A stretch of DNA of 64,000 nt from Fomitopsis serialis (taxonomy: Eukaryota > Basidiomycota > Agaricomycetes > Polyporales > Fomitopsidaceae): the NCBI RefSeq assembly GCF_022376445.1, contig NW_025955020.1, positions 62,001-126,000 on the forward strand. The letters are read 5' to 3'. Below, in pieces: positions 36,000-47,635 of this stretch (its first letter is position 1; each line of letters starts with the position of its first letter). The notes beneath the pieces were generated by a model that was not told where the DNA came from, ran no database searches, and was given only the letters and a program-made list of their open reading frames with translations. The translations under genes were made by a program, and so were the position numbers.

Positions 36000-36595
36000 T
36001 TCGACGGTAGCATCCGTGGTACGAACACCGCGAATATCCCGCAGCGTCGTTTATATTGCATTGGGGAATGAAACACGGTCTCACGAACGTCAATGGGCTG
36101 TGAGTAATGTCCTTGCGCGTCAGCGGTAATCAATACGGATCTGTGAGAAGTTATCCCAGCGCAAGGTATCATCCGCGCGCCGTACGCTCCCATGCAACAC
36201 TGTCAATGCAGCCGATACGGTATTGCTTCGTGTCAGGTATACGTTTCACTGGCCACTGAGCTGAGTGAACCTGAGCCGCATCGACATTGGTCGAACGGGT
36301 AAGCGTCAGGTAGCAAAGGACAAAAGGAAACTCAGTATAGCACTCACATGTCTACAGCGAAGTTACTCGCCCCGCATCCTGTCTGTAAGCATTAACTTCG
36401 AGCTCTAGATTGGACTGATGGCGCCGACTTACTTACCTTGCTCAGGTTCTTGAGTTGTGCGTTTGATTATGACATCGGTTGGCACGAGCGGGTTTCAGAC
36501 GTACGGCGCGCAAGAATATCTTCTCAAGCATCATGCATTTACGATCATTCACTGACCAAAGTACTGTTGAATTCTCGCAAGATAGATCTTCGATC
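36000..36595. other. Promoter side of GH5 and 3' flank of permease copy A
   Basis: About 600 bases with no recognised gene. The rightmost part (36480-36595) is homologous to 41208-41292 and marks the left edge of module copy A. Confidence 0.5.
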
Positions 36596-39121
36596 TCAAG
36601 CCTTTCCCTCACTGTCCGTCGAGTCCAGCGACTCCGACGCGTCCTCTTTGGCATACATACCCGTCTTCGCGTACGACCGGTTCTGCTCTGCCCACGCAGC
36701 AGCGTCTCGGCGACCTTTCTCCACATCCACGCCTAGTGGGTAACGTTAGCGAGAATAGTAGATGAGGGATGCAAGACACACCGAACCAAATGGCAAGACT
36801 AGCCACAGTGCACAGCGCGACGAGGAACGGGAAGCCTTCCCAGTTGTTCTGCGTTTCGTTGATGATGGCCTGAATAACGTTCGGTCCGATTATCGACGAC
36901 ACGCGATTCGAGAGGCCGAATAGTGCGAAGAACTGAAGAGAGACAGTGGGTCACTTCGATATATGCACTACTAGTAGTGATTCACAGACAAACCATGTTG
37001 TCGAAACCAGGCGGCGCGAGTTCTGCCATCATGGTCTGCGAGTAGGCGTAGTACGGGGCTTGGAACAGACCGAAAATAACATTGAACGCCCTACGTTGCA
37101 GTTCCAACTAAGCTGAAATTGAATGCAAAGTAAAGACATTCTCACCAGTACTCCCAAACTTGGTGGAAACCAAACCTCGTTGTCCACAGTCCAATCATAC
37201 CCCAAATTGGGATGAGGACTGTGACGACGTTGGTGACTACGAACTGCGAAGGGTACCGCTCAGCGCCGTATGTTTCGTGATAGAAAATAGCCGCTGCTTA
37301 CCATTTTCTTTGTCGAGATCTTCCAGTACTTTTGGATCCACCAGAAGCCGATCGTACTACCGAACCAATGGGTGTGAGCTCGTCAAGGCTACGTCAAGTC
37401 GTGTTGCGTACCTGACAACCCCAGTGAAAGCCTGCGCAATGCCAAGATAAGTGTTCTGGAGAAAGGAAAACTCAAACAGGTCATTCTGGCATATCGAAAT
37501 GAGCGTGCCGGTGGTGTTCAGGCCCTACAGTTCATGGAAATCCTTAGTAAAACGCTGATTACAGCGCGTGGACCTACGTCAGAGAGCAGGAAAAACGCGA
37601 AGAGGTACACGAAAGTGAACGGCAGCTTCTTCCATTGCTTCAGAACCACCCAGATCTATAGCGAACCAGACGCGTTAATGCAGATACTGACTGGAAAAGG
37701 TAGCCAGACGGACTTGCTTCCAGCCGATAGTCAGGTAATGCTCGCCAGAGGGTAGCGGAGGTCCAGGTCGAGGCTGTTGGTAGATGACTGCAATTGATCA
37801 ATACCCAAGGCCGGCAATGTACGGGGTATGGATGACTCACACCACCATACACCGAGGACCACCCAATACATGTTCGTTCTGGATCGAAGTGAGCTCTGCG
37901 TGATTTAGAGCATAAGTCATGAACACCCACATAACTATCGTATACTGGTCGACTAGGGGATTGTTCGCGAGCGGCAGCAAAGTGGCCAGGTCGAGTATTA
38001 GGGCAAAGAGAAATCCAATATTGCTATGCCACTGCATCTCTCGTGAGCACGCAGGGGTAAAGCTCCATCGTACCACCCACCGAGCTGATATTACTGATTC
38101 GGTTCTTCTCTAGGCTCTCTTCAACTTCGTACTCCTCTATGGAGATCTCTTGGTTCTTGAGCTTCTCGCGCAGATACCGAGCATGTGGAGTGTTGCGCGC
38201 AAGCCGCGGGAAGATTGCAGAAATAAGAACGAGGGATGCACCATATGAGACATAGGAAATGATGAAGATGGCCATCGCGGCTCCCCATCGCGAGGGTTCT
38301 ACGAGAACGTATTCGGTTGATGAGAAGGGCTCCAGATAGGAGCATGAGAAGCGTACTCGTGAGGGCCATGCTTGCAAACTGGGCAACCCAACCGATGACA
38401 GTGATGCCGAGCAGAAACCACCGTCCCAAATTGCCGTAGTCGGCTGCTGAGCCAAACGTCGTGAACGAGATTGACATAATCTAAAGCAGCGTCAATTGGA
38501 TTCCATCGTACCCAGCATTCGTGACAATCGCAACGCACTGCAAAGCTGAGACCGTTTGCGATAAGCACGACGGAGCTGACAGACTTGGTGCCGCTTCCCC
38601 ATGGGACGACGCATGGCCCGGAGGTTGTGCACGTAGACCCGGGCCCTTGAGAAGGGTCCCAGCCAGCGGATGTTGCCAAACTCTGGAAGAGTGTCATGGA
38701 CCAGTCTATGACCGGCTGTAATTGAGAATGAATTTTCGACATTGTGCACATACTTACTCATGGGCCCAACTCCCTGAATGCAAAGTTAAGAATGACTATT
38801 CGACGCGTACTTGAAATTCCTCACCATGTCTGCGTTGCAGTACACTGTGAAATGGGAAGTAAGCGCCTCTCATGTGTACGAACGCTCTGAGGAAATTGCA
38901 CAGTAGTAGCTCCATAATTCCTACATGGGTCACTCAGTCGAAGCTCAAAGATGCGAAAGAGATGGTGCACGCACCTTCCGGGTCACAATAGGTTCTTCCG
39001 TCTCCAGCGGAGTAACAGCTGTTACTTCAACCTCCGTATCTGAAACTTTGCTGAGTTTGCACATTTCCACAGCGTCTGCATCCTGGACGGCGGACACTAC
39101 CTCTCGCATGGGCTGGTACAT
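36596..39121 (-). CDS. ATG22-like MFS permease, module copy A
   Basis: Atg22-type permeases export amino acids or other small molecules from the vacuole in yeast; Agaricomycetes have expanded sets whose substrates are unknown. The start at 39121 gives MYQPMREVVSAVQDADAVEM. In order follow SAGWDPSQGPGST, a helix with SVSSVVLIANGLSFA, then FTTFGSAADYGNLGRWFLLG and PSRWGAAMAIFIISYVSYGA. FPRLARNTPHARYLREKLKN and EVEESLEKNRISNIS form the central cytoplasmic loop. Next are TNMYWVVLGVWWFIYQQPRP, WKKLPFTFVYLFAFFLLSD, GLNTTGTLISICQ, STIGFWWIQKYWKISTKKM, YAYSQTMMAELAPPGFDNM, and NVIQAIINETQNNWEGFPFL. The stop is at 36596-36598. About 16 exons, all joins in frame, so this copy reads intact. Confidence 0.8.
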
Positions 39122-39538
39122 GCTGTGCTATAACACAGGAGTCGAAGAAAACGAGGGGCGCAAGCAATGCAGAGAGGACCTTACGATGCATAAAGTGCCT
39201 ATATTTGAGAAGCACCGAAGTTCACAGGACACGCCGGACGGCCTATCAGAAGGTCTGGCATAGAAGGAGAGTGGGTATGAAACGGCGATGTCAGTGCTTA
39301 TTCGGTACGAAGTTGACGTCCCGGTGACATTTCAGACTCCAGGCCTTCAAGCGCAGGACGAACGCCAGCAACAGCTTGCATATCGGCCTCCTGTTCGGGA
39401 GGATACCTTCTGACTGGACAGGCGTCAGCCACGAACCAAGCATCCCAACTTGAACCGTCCACTCACCTGCCCGCGCCAATCGCACCATTCGATATCGCCG
39501 TATCTTACGCTGCGGATACACTCACCATCCACATCGAT
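39122..39538. promoter_or_regulatory. Divergent promoter of module copy A
   Basis: 417 bases between the permease start and the oxidoreductase ATG. Bases 39440-39483 contain a block (catcccaacttgaac..tcc then actcacctgcccgcgccaat) that recurs almost unchanged in copies B and C and includes a CCAAT box. Confidence 0.55.
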
Positions 39539-40160
39539 GCGTCTGTTCATACTCGACGGGACAGGTCCATGGGCAGTCGAAGAGGCGCTGGCAGCCTCTT
39601 GCGGGTCATCTATGTCTGGTCAGAATGATCCCCGACGCGATGGCTACATACCGATCCCGCTGTGGCCATATTCGAAGGGTAGCTCACCGACCGCGAAAAA
39701 CTCACTGAGGTGATGCAGGGTGTCCATGGCCGTACTCTCTGCACTCCCGCCGGTGGGAGCCCTTCCGCCCTGGAGATACACCTCTCGCCCACGTATACAA
39801 CGTTGCCATCGTGATCAATGTGGAAGAAGCAGAACGTCGGCCGCCAGGCGCCTCGTCGCGTTGGGCACATGAGGAGCGCGTTCATTTCAGCGCTGCCTTC
39901 TCTGCTTCCGTCAACGGGGTCGCTATCATCGCGCATAACGCTTGAAAGGCCGTGGTCGCCATCGCCGGAGTGATCAAGTCGGAGAGAATAGAGCTGGATG
40001 ATTGCCAGGGTTCCGCTGCTGACCGACCTCAAAAGATATAGTAGCAGGATATGTCGGCGACAGGAAGACAAAGACGACGCTCGCCAGAGCTGGCTTCGCA
40101 CAATCTGTTGTCACGGAGCTAGAGAAGGGACAATGGTGCCAGAAATCTGCTCTGATCTGA
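39539..40160 (+). pseudogene. NmrA-like NAD(P)-binding oxidoreductase, module copy A (broken)
   Basis: The start ATG at 39539 gives MRLFILDGTG, matching the intact copy at 52901 (MRLLILGGTGPTG), but the dinucleotide motif is damaged and the frame is lost within about 60 codons. Homologous stretches continue in changing frames (for example cttgttgcgttgggcac-like, then gatatgtcggcgacaggaagacaaagacgacgctcgccagagctggc at about 40050) to about 40160, so the whole gene length is present with multiple indels and substitutions. It cannot encode the full protein. Confidence 0.8.
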
Positions 40161-40539
40161 CGAGTCTCGTCACGACTCACCACGCACCATCGCGTCACAA
40201 CGAAACGGGCCTTCAAGGGTATGGACCATTTCCTGCCTTTCTGCTATCAATCGTCCATGGTGATACCACATTGTTTTTGGGACTTCTCCAAGGATTTACG
40301 ATTCACATGAGTCGAGGTTCAGTAAACGTTCAGTCGTGCTCCAACCCGCGCTTAGCCGTCCACGCTGCGCATGTAACAGCATCACGAGATCTGTGACAGA
40401 ACGTGTTCACGAGTGTCACACTGGAGTCTGGTTATTGCCAGACTTTGCTTTCGCCCTTCAAGTCATATTCCACAGTCACTCTATGCCTCGCAGCTGGGAT
40501 GAATCATAGGCCGCAGTGACTTCCTAGCATCGGTGTTCC

Positions 40540-40775
40540 TCCGTTTCTTTCCAGGCCTCGTATCTTGCCAGTGAGTCCGTACCTTCCTCAGGCTTCTGGT
40601 GTCAAACCTAAGTGACGTTATCCCGACACTTGAGCTTGAGTGCTCGCGCTCCGGACTCGGGCATTACCTATTGAATAGAACGAAATGAACGCTTACACGA
40701 ACACGTTGATAGGTGAACAAACGGTACCGGTGGGGCAAGGGCAATGAGTTCGGTGGGCGCGGTTCTCGACAGGGG
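40540..40775 (+). pseudogene. Fragment of D-2-hydroxyacid dehydrogenase
   Basis: This segment matches 46215-46430 of the dehydrogenase gene: the end of one intron plus the exon start that encodes V-D-K-R-W-G-K (here gtgaacaaacggtaccggtggggcaaggg, disrupted). Both flanks stop abruptly. It is a truncated leftover of the third gene of module copy A. Confidence 0.75.
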
Positions 40776-40789
40776 TTACTAACTTGAGG

Positions 40790-41205
40790 AGTGTATAGAG
40801 TACAGCCATGCGCGGCTATGGATACAGTTGAACTGCAATAATGTTAGAGCTACACCAGAGCTCAAGTCAAGCAAATGCCCGCATCGTCGTGCAACGAGCG
40901 ACGGGGTTGACTGAAAATATGTCGTCCAGTTCGTGAGTCGAGTGTCAAGCTCTTCATTCGACAGTGAAGCTAGTGGTGAGCCTGATCAGCGCGTGTTGCC
41001 CGAGTTATAACCGCAAAGACTCACTAGACCATGCCATCAAGCGAACCGTGCTACGCGACCGCCACGAGCACTGGCTGGTGACTCGCCACCGTGTTGATCT
41101 CGCCATTTTGTACGTGCCCTTCAGGGGGCCGTCGTTCACCGTCGTGGACAGCTGGCCGTTCTTCGCGACGGCGTTGAAGCCCGAGAAGAACGACGATATT
41201 CGCAG
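40790..41205 (-). pseudogene. Fragment of the secreted-protein gene (3' end)
   Basis: Homologous to 47395-47800: the 3' flank plus the last coding part of the gene at 47636-48915. The minus strand still reads pieces such as ENGQLSTTVS-like and VASHQPVLVAVA in shifted frames. It ends abruptly at about 41205, where sequence matching the 3' flank of the permease begins. Confidence 0.75.
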
Positions 41206-41292
41206 GTTTCAGACGTACAGCACGCAAGAACATCTTCCCAAGCATCATGCGGTTATAACCATTCATTGCCCAAGATTCTCGCAACATTGATC

Positions 41293-43825
41293 TCATGACT
41301 TCTCCCCACAGTCTTTCGAGTCCAGCGACTCCGACGCATCCTGCTTTGCATACATACCCGTCTCCGCGTACGACCGGTTCTGCTCCGCCCACGTGATCGC
41401 ATCGCGACGACCTTTCTCCACATCCACTCCTTGTGTGACAAGTTAGACTGCGTGACACTAATAGTAGACGAAAGATGCAAGACACACCGAACCAAATGAC
41501 AAGACTAGCCGCAGTGCACAGCGCGACGAGGAACGGGAAGCCTTTCCAGTTATTCTGTGTGTCATTGATGATGGCCTGGATGACGTTCGGTCCGATGATC
41601 GACGACGCGCGGTTCGAGAGGCCGAACAGTGCGAAGAACTGTAGAAGATCGGGCAAGGTTAGGTCGGTCTGGTCGCTGGTGATGAAATCAGAACCGACAC
41701 ACCATATTGTCGAAGCCAGGCGGCGCGAGTTCTGCCATCATGGTCTGCGAGTAGCAGTAGTACGGGGCCTGGAACAGACCGAAGATGGCATTCCACGCCC
41801 TACGTCGCAGTTCCAGCTAAACTGAGGTTAACTGCAAAGTAAAGACAGATCCTCACCAGTACTCCCAAACTTGGTGGAAACCAAATTTTGTTGTCCACAG
41901 TCCGATCATACCCCAGACAGGGATGAGGATTGTGAAGACATTGGTGACTATGAACTGTGAAGGGAACCGCTCAGTGCCCTTTTCGTTTCGAGATAGAAGT
42001 CAGTAGCTACTTGCCATTTTCTTCGTCGGGATTTTCCAGTGCTTTTGGATCCACCAGAAGCCGAGCGTGCTACCGGACCAACGGGTGAGCTCATTCCGGG
42101 TACGTGGAGTGGTATTGCGTACCTGGCAACGGAAGTGAAAGCCTGCGCAAGGCCAAGGTACGTGCTCTGAAGAAAGGAAAAGGAAAACTGGTCATTCTGA
42201 CATATCGTGATGAGCGTGCCAGTGGTGTTCAGGCCCTACAGTATATGACAAGCTTTAGTAAAATGCTGACGGCAAAGCGCAGACCTACGTCAGAGAGCAG
42301 GAAAAACGCGAAGAGGTACATGAAGGTGAATGGCAATTTTTTCCACTGCTTCAGAACCAGCCAGACCTATAGCGAACCGGACGCGTCAATGCAGACACTG
42401 GTTAGGAAAGGTAGCCAGACGCACTTGCTTCCAGCCGATAGTCAGGTAATGCTCGCCCGAGGGTAGCGGAGGTCCAGGTCGAGGCTGTTGATAGATGACT
42501 GCAACTGGTTATCACCAAGACCAATTGTGAACGCGGGTTGCTCACACCACCATACACCGAGGACCACCCAATACATGTTCGTTCTGGATCGAAATGAGAT
42601 TCGTGAAGTTGAACGTAGTTTATGGGCGCCTACAGAACTATCGTATAGTTGTCGACTAAGGCGTTGTTCGCGAGCGGCAGTAAGGTCGCCAGGTCGAGAA
42701 GTAGGACGAAGAGGTACCCAACGTTGCTATGACACTGCATCTACAGTGAGCAGGCAGAGGAAAGGGATTATCATAACACGCACCGAGCTGATATTGCTGA
42801 TCCTGTTCTTCTCTAGACTCTCTTCAAGCTCGTACTCCTCTCTGGAGACCTCATGGTTCTCGAGCCTTTCGCGCAGGCGGCGAGCGTGTGGAGTGTTGCG
42901 CGCGAGCCGAGGGAAGATTGCGGAAACGAGAACGAGGGTTGCACCATATGAGACAAAGGAGATCACGTAGAGAGCCATCGCGGCTCCCCATCGTGAGGGT
43001 TCTATGAGAGGGTATACGGTTAATGAGAAGGGCCTCAAAGGAGAACGTGAGAAGCATACTCGTGAGGGTCATACTCGCAAACTGGGCAACCCAACAGATG
43101 ACACTGGCGATGGGCAGCAACCAACGTCCCAATGTGCCGTAGTCAGCTGCTGAGCCAAACGTTGTGAACAGGATTGTCATGATCTGTAGCTGTGTCAAAT
43201 GATTTCATCCAGCATTCGTAATAACCGTGACGCACTGCAAAGCTGAGACCGTTTGCGACGAGCACAACGGAGCTGACAGACTTGGTGCCGCCTCTTCCCC
43301 AAGGGACGACACATCGCTCAGATGTTGTGCATGTAGACCCGGGTCCCTGAGAAGGGTCCCAGCCCGCGGAGGTTGCCAAGCTCTGGAACAGTGTCATGGA
43401 CCAGCCTATAAATGGCTGTGATTGAAGATGAATATTCGACATTGTGTACATACTTACTGACGGGCCCGACTCCCTGGATGCATTTTTAGAAATGACTGTT
43501 CAACGCGTACTCAAGGTTTCTCACCATGTCTGCATTGTTGTACACTGTGAATGGAATGTAAGCACCTCTGACGTACACGAACGCTCTGAGAAGAATGCAC
43601 AGTAGTAGCTCCACAGTTCCTACATGGAGCACCTTCAGTTGGTATGGTTCAAATATATGAAAGAAATGGTGTACGCACCTTCCGGGTCACAATAGGATCT
43701 TCCCTCTTCAGCGGGGTAACAGCAGATACCACTACCTCCGTATCTGGAACTTTGTTGAGGTCGCTCATTTCCACTACGCCCGCATCCTGAATCGCGAACG
43801 CTACCTCTCGCGAGGGCTGGTACAT
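41293..43825 (-). CDS. ATG22-like MFS permease, module copy B
   Basis: This paralogue of copy A is intact by eye. The start at 43825 gives MYQPSREVAFAIQDAGVVEM, then VTPLKREDPIVTRK. Membrane and loop landmarks follow the same order: SAGWDPSQGPGST, SVSSVVLVANGLSFA, FTTFGSAADYGTLGRWLLP, PSRWGAAMALYVISFVSYGA, FPRLARNTPHARRLRERLEN, LEKNRISNIS, WKKLPFTFMYLFAFFLLSD, GLNTTGTLITICQNDQFSFS, STLGFWWIQKHWKIPTKKM, and NVIQAIINDTQNNWKGFPFL. It ends with VDVEKGRRDAITWAEQNRSY and a stop at 41293-41295. One intron uses a GC donor (42014-42013), where copy A has GT. Substrate is unknown; it diverges from a decayed oxidoreductase. Confidence 0.8.
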
Positions 43826-44279
43826 CCTACGCCAGAAGACAGGATTCGAGTGAGACGAGGGGAGGCAGAGCAGGGAGGGCAACTTGGCCCCGCCTGGCGA
43901 TGTATAAAGCGTCTACGTTTGAGAAGCACCGAAGTTCACAGGACTTGACAGACGACCTGTCAGAACGTGGATGTTCTGGCATAGAAGGAGGAGTGGGTAT
44001 GAACAACGAGATAGGGGATTGCAGAGAACGGAGATGCGAGAGCGTATCAGGGACGAAGTGGACGGCCCTGTGACAGCTCATACCTCGAGGCCCTCAGGCT
44101 CACGAGTTAGGACCGAGTACCAGCAACTAAAGTATTGGATATCGGCTGCCTGTTCAAGACGATAACCTTTGACAGGACAGGCGTCAGCCACGAACCAAAG
44201 ATCCCAACTTGAAATGTCCACTCACCTGCCCGCGCCAATCGCAACATTGCGACATTCGTTTGTACGTACATTCACCGCC
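43826..44279. promoter_or_regulatory. Divergent promoter of module copy B
   Basis: About 450 bases between the permease start and the remains of the oxidoreductase. The conserved block with the CCAAT box lies at about 44196-44240. Confidence 0.5.
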
Positions 44280-44860
44280 CAGTCGTGTGTCTGTTCATAC
44301 TCGGCACGACAGACCCCGCAGTAAGATGGTCGAAAGAGGCGCTCTCAGCCTCACCATCTATGTTTGTTCACCTGGGAAGCTCCCCGACGCGATCGCTACC
44401 GATCCAGTGGTGACCATAGTCGAGGGGAGTTCATCGAACTCACCAAAGCAGCCTTGCAGGAAAGCACGGTATCTGCACTCGGACCGTCGGGGCTCTTCCA
44501 CAGTAGGGATACACCTCTCGCATACAGCCTTGTCATCAACGTGATGAAGCCGTGAAGGAAGAGCACGACAACTTGAGTGTCGTGTTCCCCGGTCTCGTCA
44601 CCGGGACCGCTAACTTCGCCTATAACGTCTACAAGGACGTGGTCGCCAACGCCGAAGCTGCAGTGGGTGCCACTGCTGGCCGACCACAGTGACACAACCG
44701 GATAGGTCATGTAGGCAATAGGATGACAAAGGTAACAGTAAACAGAACTAGCTTGGCGCATTTTGTCGTCACAAAGCTGGGAAGAGGAGAGTGGTGCCAG
44801 AGCCCATCACCATCCGACTCAGGCCTGGCCCATCGAAACGAAACGGGCCTTCAGAGAGTT
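44280..44860 (+). pseudogene. NmrA-like oxidoreductase, module copy B (broken)
   Basis: Homologous to the intact gene at 52248-52901 but interrupted. Recognisable pieces include the sequence for YVCSPGKLPDAIATDPVVTI (about 44355-44415) and a later stretch near 44750 matching the FAHFVVTELEKGEW region. The start region (ctgttcatactcggcacgaca) lacks the ATG context and several indels change frame. No full-length product is possible. Confidence 0.78.
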
Positions 44861-45485
44861 AAGTAGGAGCACATTGCGCCTATTTGTTCGCGAGTGCTCC
44901 AAGAAGTTTCAACAAGTTGAGGGTCAGTCATATACGAACCCTAGGAAGCAGGAAATGAGAGCAGAATGAGAGCGGAATGAAGTCCGATCGCGCGAGAGAC
45001 CCAAGCCAGCGCTTCTCAGTCTACGATGCGTAACAGCGTCATGGGATTTGTGACAATACGCGTTCATTCACCTATTGACCCAGCCTCAGGTTTTGATGTA
45101 GTATTCACACTGTCACTCAGTCGTGTTCAGGACCTACTCTATATCTCGTCGGGATGACCCACACTGGTCCCTCAAGGCCTCAACTCTACAATTTACGTCA
45201 ACGAGACTGCATCCTTCTCCTGAGGCTTACGATTGTCGGGCGATTGAACGAACGTCATTCAAGTTCCTATCTATTGCTTAACTGGCAGCGTTGAACGCTT
45301 CCACAGGCACTATCGCTAGAACTATGGCTTGCAGTCAGATACCGTGCGATGATGATGCGTGGAAAACCGCAGTCCGACGTTCCTCACGGTAGTAGCATTG
45401 CCTCCGAAACAACGCCGTGCGCAAACAGGTCTCAATCGCACCCACCACCCACATCCGACAGGCTCTTTATTCACAATATACAGCA
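44861..45485. other. Spacer between oxidoreductase remnant and dehydrogenase, copy B
   Basis: No gene recognised. About 44995-45065 is homologous to about 40355-40405 (cgatgcgtaacagcgtcatgggatttgtgaca against cgcatgtaacagcatcacgagatctgtgaca) and to the minus strand near 51960-51990, so this is shared module sequence. Confidence 0.5.
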
Positions 45486-47187
45486 ATGTTCATCCTAATC
45501 CGAGCCGTCAGTTCGACCATCCAGACACTCTCAGGTGAGCCTGCTACCCAAATTCAATGAACACCGCGCGCGACGCGTGTTCGGCGCTCACACAATCTTC
45601 TGGCAGGTGTCTTGCGGTCGCAGAGCGGCAGCGCGTTATCGTCAGCGTCCACCGCCTCCTCGTCCAAGGATGCGCTATTTGAGCATATCCTCGTTCTGAA
45701 CGTTCCCCTGCCCGACGCGCACCGCGTGCTCCTCGAGAAGCATGTCAAGACTGTCACGTATATACCCATGGCGCGTACGCCTGGGTCCGTCCCCGATGTG
45801 AGTCTCCGAATTATGTTGACATTCAATGCGGTCAGTGACATTGTGGCGCGAACTTGCAGGAAGCGTACCGGAAAGCGACTGCGATATACGGCTACCCCGT
45901 GGGGCTCGAGCGCTGGGAGCAAGTCCCGAACCTCAAGTTCGTCCAGCTTGGAAATGCGGGGGCAGACGATTTATCCGCGGGGCGATGTGGCATGAAGAGC
46001 AGGCAGAGAGAGTTGTGATGGCCACTGCCGCCGGAGTCCATATGGTACCGATATCGCAGGTATGTCCAATCGTGCCAACTTACTATCATGTGGAGGGTTA
46101 AAGCAGGGGATTGCGATTTGTAGCATTTCATCATGACCACGCTCGCGCTGTTCCATCGCTTGCAAGAGCAAATTCTCGTCTCGCAGGTGAGTTCGCACGC
46201 CCGCTCCATGCCATCGATGTTCCTCTGTTTCTTTCCAGGTCTCGTATCTTGGGTCCGTACCCTCCTTCTGCTGCCAAACCCTAACCTTATCCCGACACTT
46301 ACGTGCTCGGAAGCATTGCTTATCGAAATGAGCGAAATGAACGCTTATACGAGCACGTTGACAGGTGGACAAACGATGGGGCAAGGGCGACGAGTTCGGT
46401 GGGCGGTTGTTCATCCAGGAGCTGAGGGGGAAGACCGTAGGCGTCCTGGGATACGGACATGTACGTGGTCATCGGCCTGGGACTGTCTCCAATTCATCTC
46501 CTGCATCCATGTCAGATCGGACGTGAATGCGCACGCCTGTCGGCAGCATTCGGTGCGAAGGTGCTCGCTGCAACGAGCGACGGCCAGAAGAAGCCGCAGA
46601 CGGGCTATAACGAGGACGGTATGGGCGACCCGGACGGGAGTATCCCTGATGCGTGGTTCTCGACAAAGGACGAGAAGTCATTCCAGGAGTTCCTGTCGGG
46701 ATGTGACGTGCTCCTGCTAGCATTGCCGTCAACAGGCGCGACGCACCACATCCTGTCGCCAACGACAATAGACCATCTGCCCTCACATGCGGTCATCGTG
46801 AACATTGGGAGAGGAGACACGATCGACACGTACGTTTCCCTGTATTATTATGCCCATATACATGGGTTGGGATGAACTACGTACAGAAACGCTTTGCTAC
46901 AAGCGCTCGACGAGAAGAGGCTCGCGGGAGCCGCTCTTGACGTCGTCGAAGAGGAGCCGCTCCCAGATGGCCATCCACTCTTCGGTAGGAGAGACGTGCT
47001 CATAACGCCGCACCAGAGTGGACGAACGACCATGGTGCGTTATCTCTGGTCTTCTCAATCGTGTGTCATGTAGCTGAGGTCGTTGCAGTACTTCGAACGA
47101 TGCATACAGATCTGCGTCGAGAACTTGCGGCGGCTGAGGGATGGCGAGGAGGTCTGGAATCGGGTTGAATTCAAGAGGGGATATTAG
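45486..47187 (+). pseudogene. D-2-hydroxyacid dehydrogenase, module copy B (one frameshift)
   Basis: These NAD(P)-dependent enzymes reduce 2-oxoacids to D-2-hydroxyacids. The start at 45486 gives MFILIRAVSSTIQTLSG. Exon 2 encodes KDALFEHILVLNVPLPDAHR, exon 3 KATAIYGYPVGLERWEQVPN. Near 45968 one base is missing relative to copy C (8 instead of 9 bases between GAC and CGCGGGGCG), shifting out of GAMWHEEQAERVVMATAAGV. Downstream is otherwise perfect: HFIMTTLALFHRLQEQILVS, ELRGKTVGVLGYGH joined to IGRECARLSAAFG (the GxGxxG fold), catalytic Arg in VNIGRGD, Glu in DVVEEEPLP and His in ITPHQSGRTTM, with a stop at 47185-47187. A single deletion in an otherwise clean gene means either a very recent pseudogene or a consensus error. 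Confidence 0.78.
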
Positions 47188-47635
47188 ACGCACGTTGTGT
47201 TGTGCGTGTCGCATGCTTTTACGGCAAGAGGTAGAGATGACATAGATCTAGAATAAGCATGGGATAGATTCCCGCTCTGTATGACAGAAACTTGAGGTAC
47301 TTACCTTGCGACATCACTAGGCATGCGACAAACCATGTTGACTTCATACCAATGTACGCGAAGCACCAAAGAAATCGCTATTCCAGAAGTCGGGTCGTTA
47401 GGGAGTGTAGAGTACAGCTATGCGCGGCTATGGATACAGTTGAAGTGCAATAATGTTAGAGCTACACCAGAGCGTCAAGTCAAGCGAATGCCCGCATCGT
47501 CGTGCAACGAGCGATAGGGTTGACTGAAAATGTGTCGTCCTGTTCGTGAGTCGAGCGTCAAGCTCTTCATTGGACCGTGAAGCTAGTGGCGCGGCTGGTC
47601 AGCGCGTGCCGCCCGACATAACCGCGAAAGACTCA
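47188..47635. other. Left spacer of the inverted arms
   Basis: Region between the dehydrogenase stop and the 3' end of the secreted-protein gene. Its right part (47395-47635) is the source or sister of the fragment at 40790-41030. No gene recognised. Confidence 0.5.
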
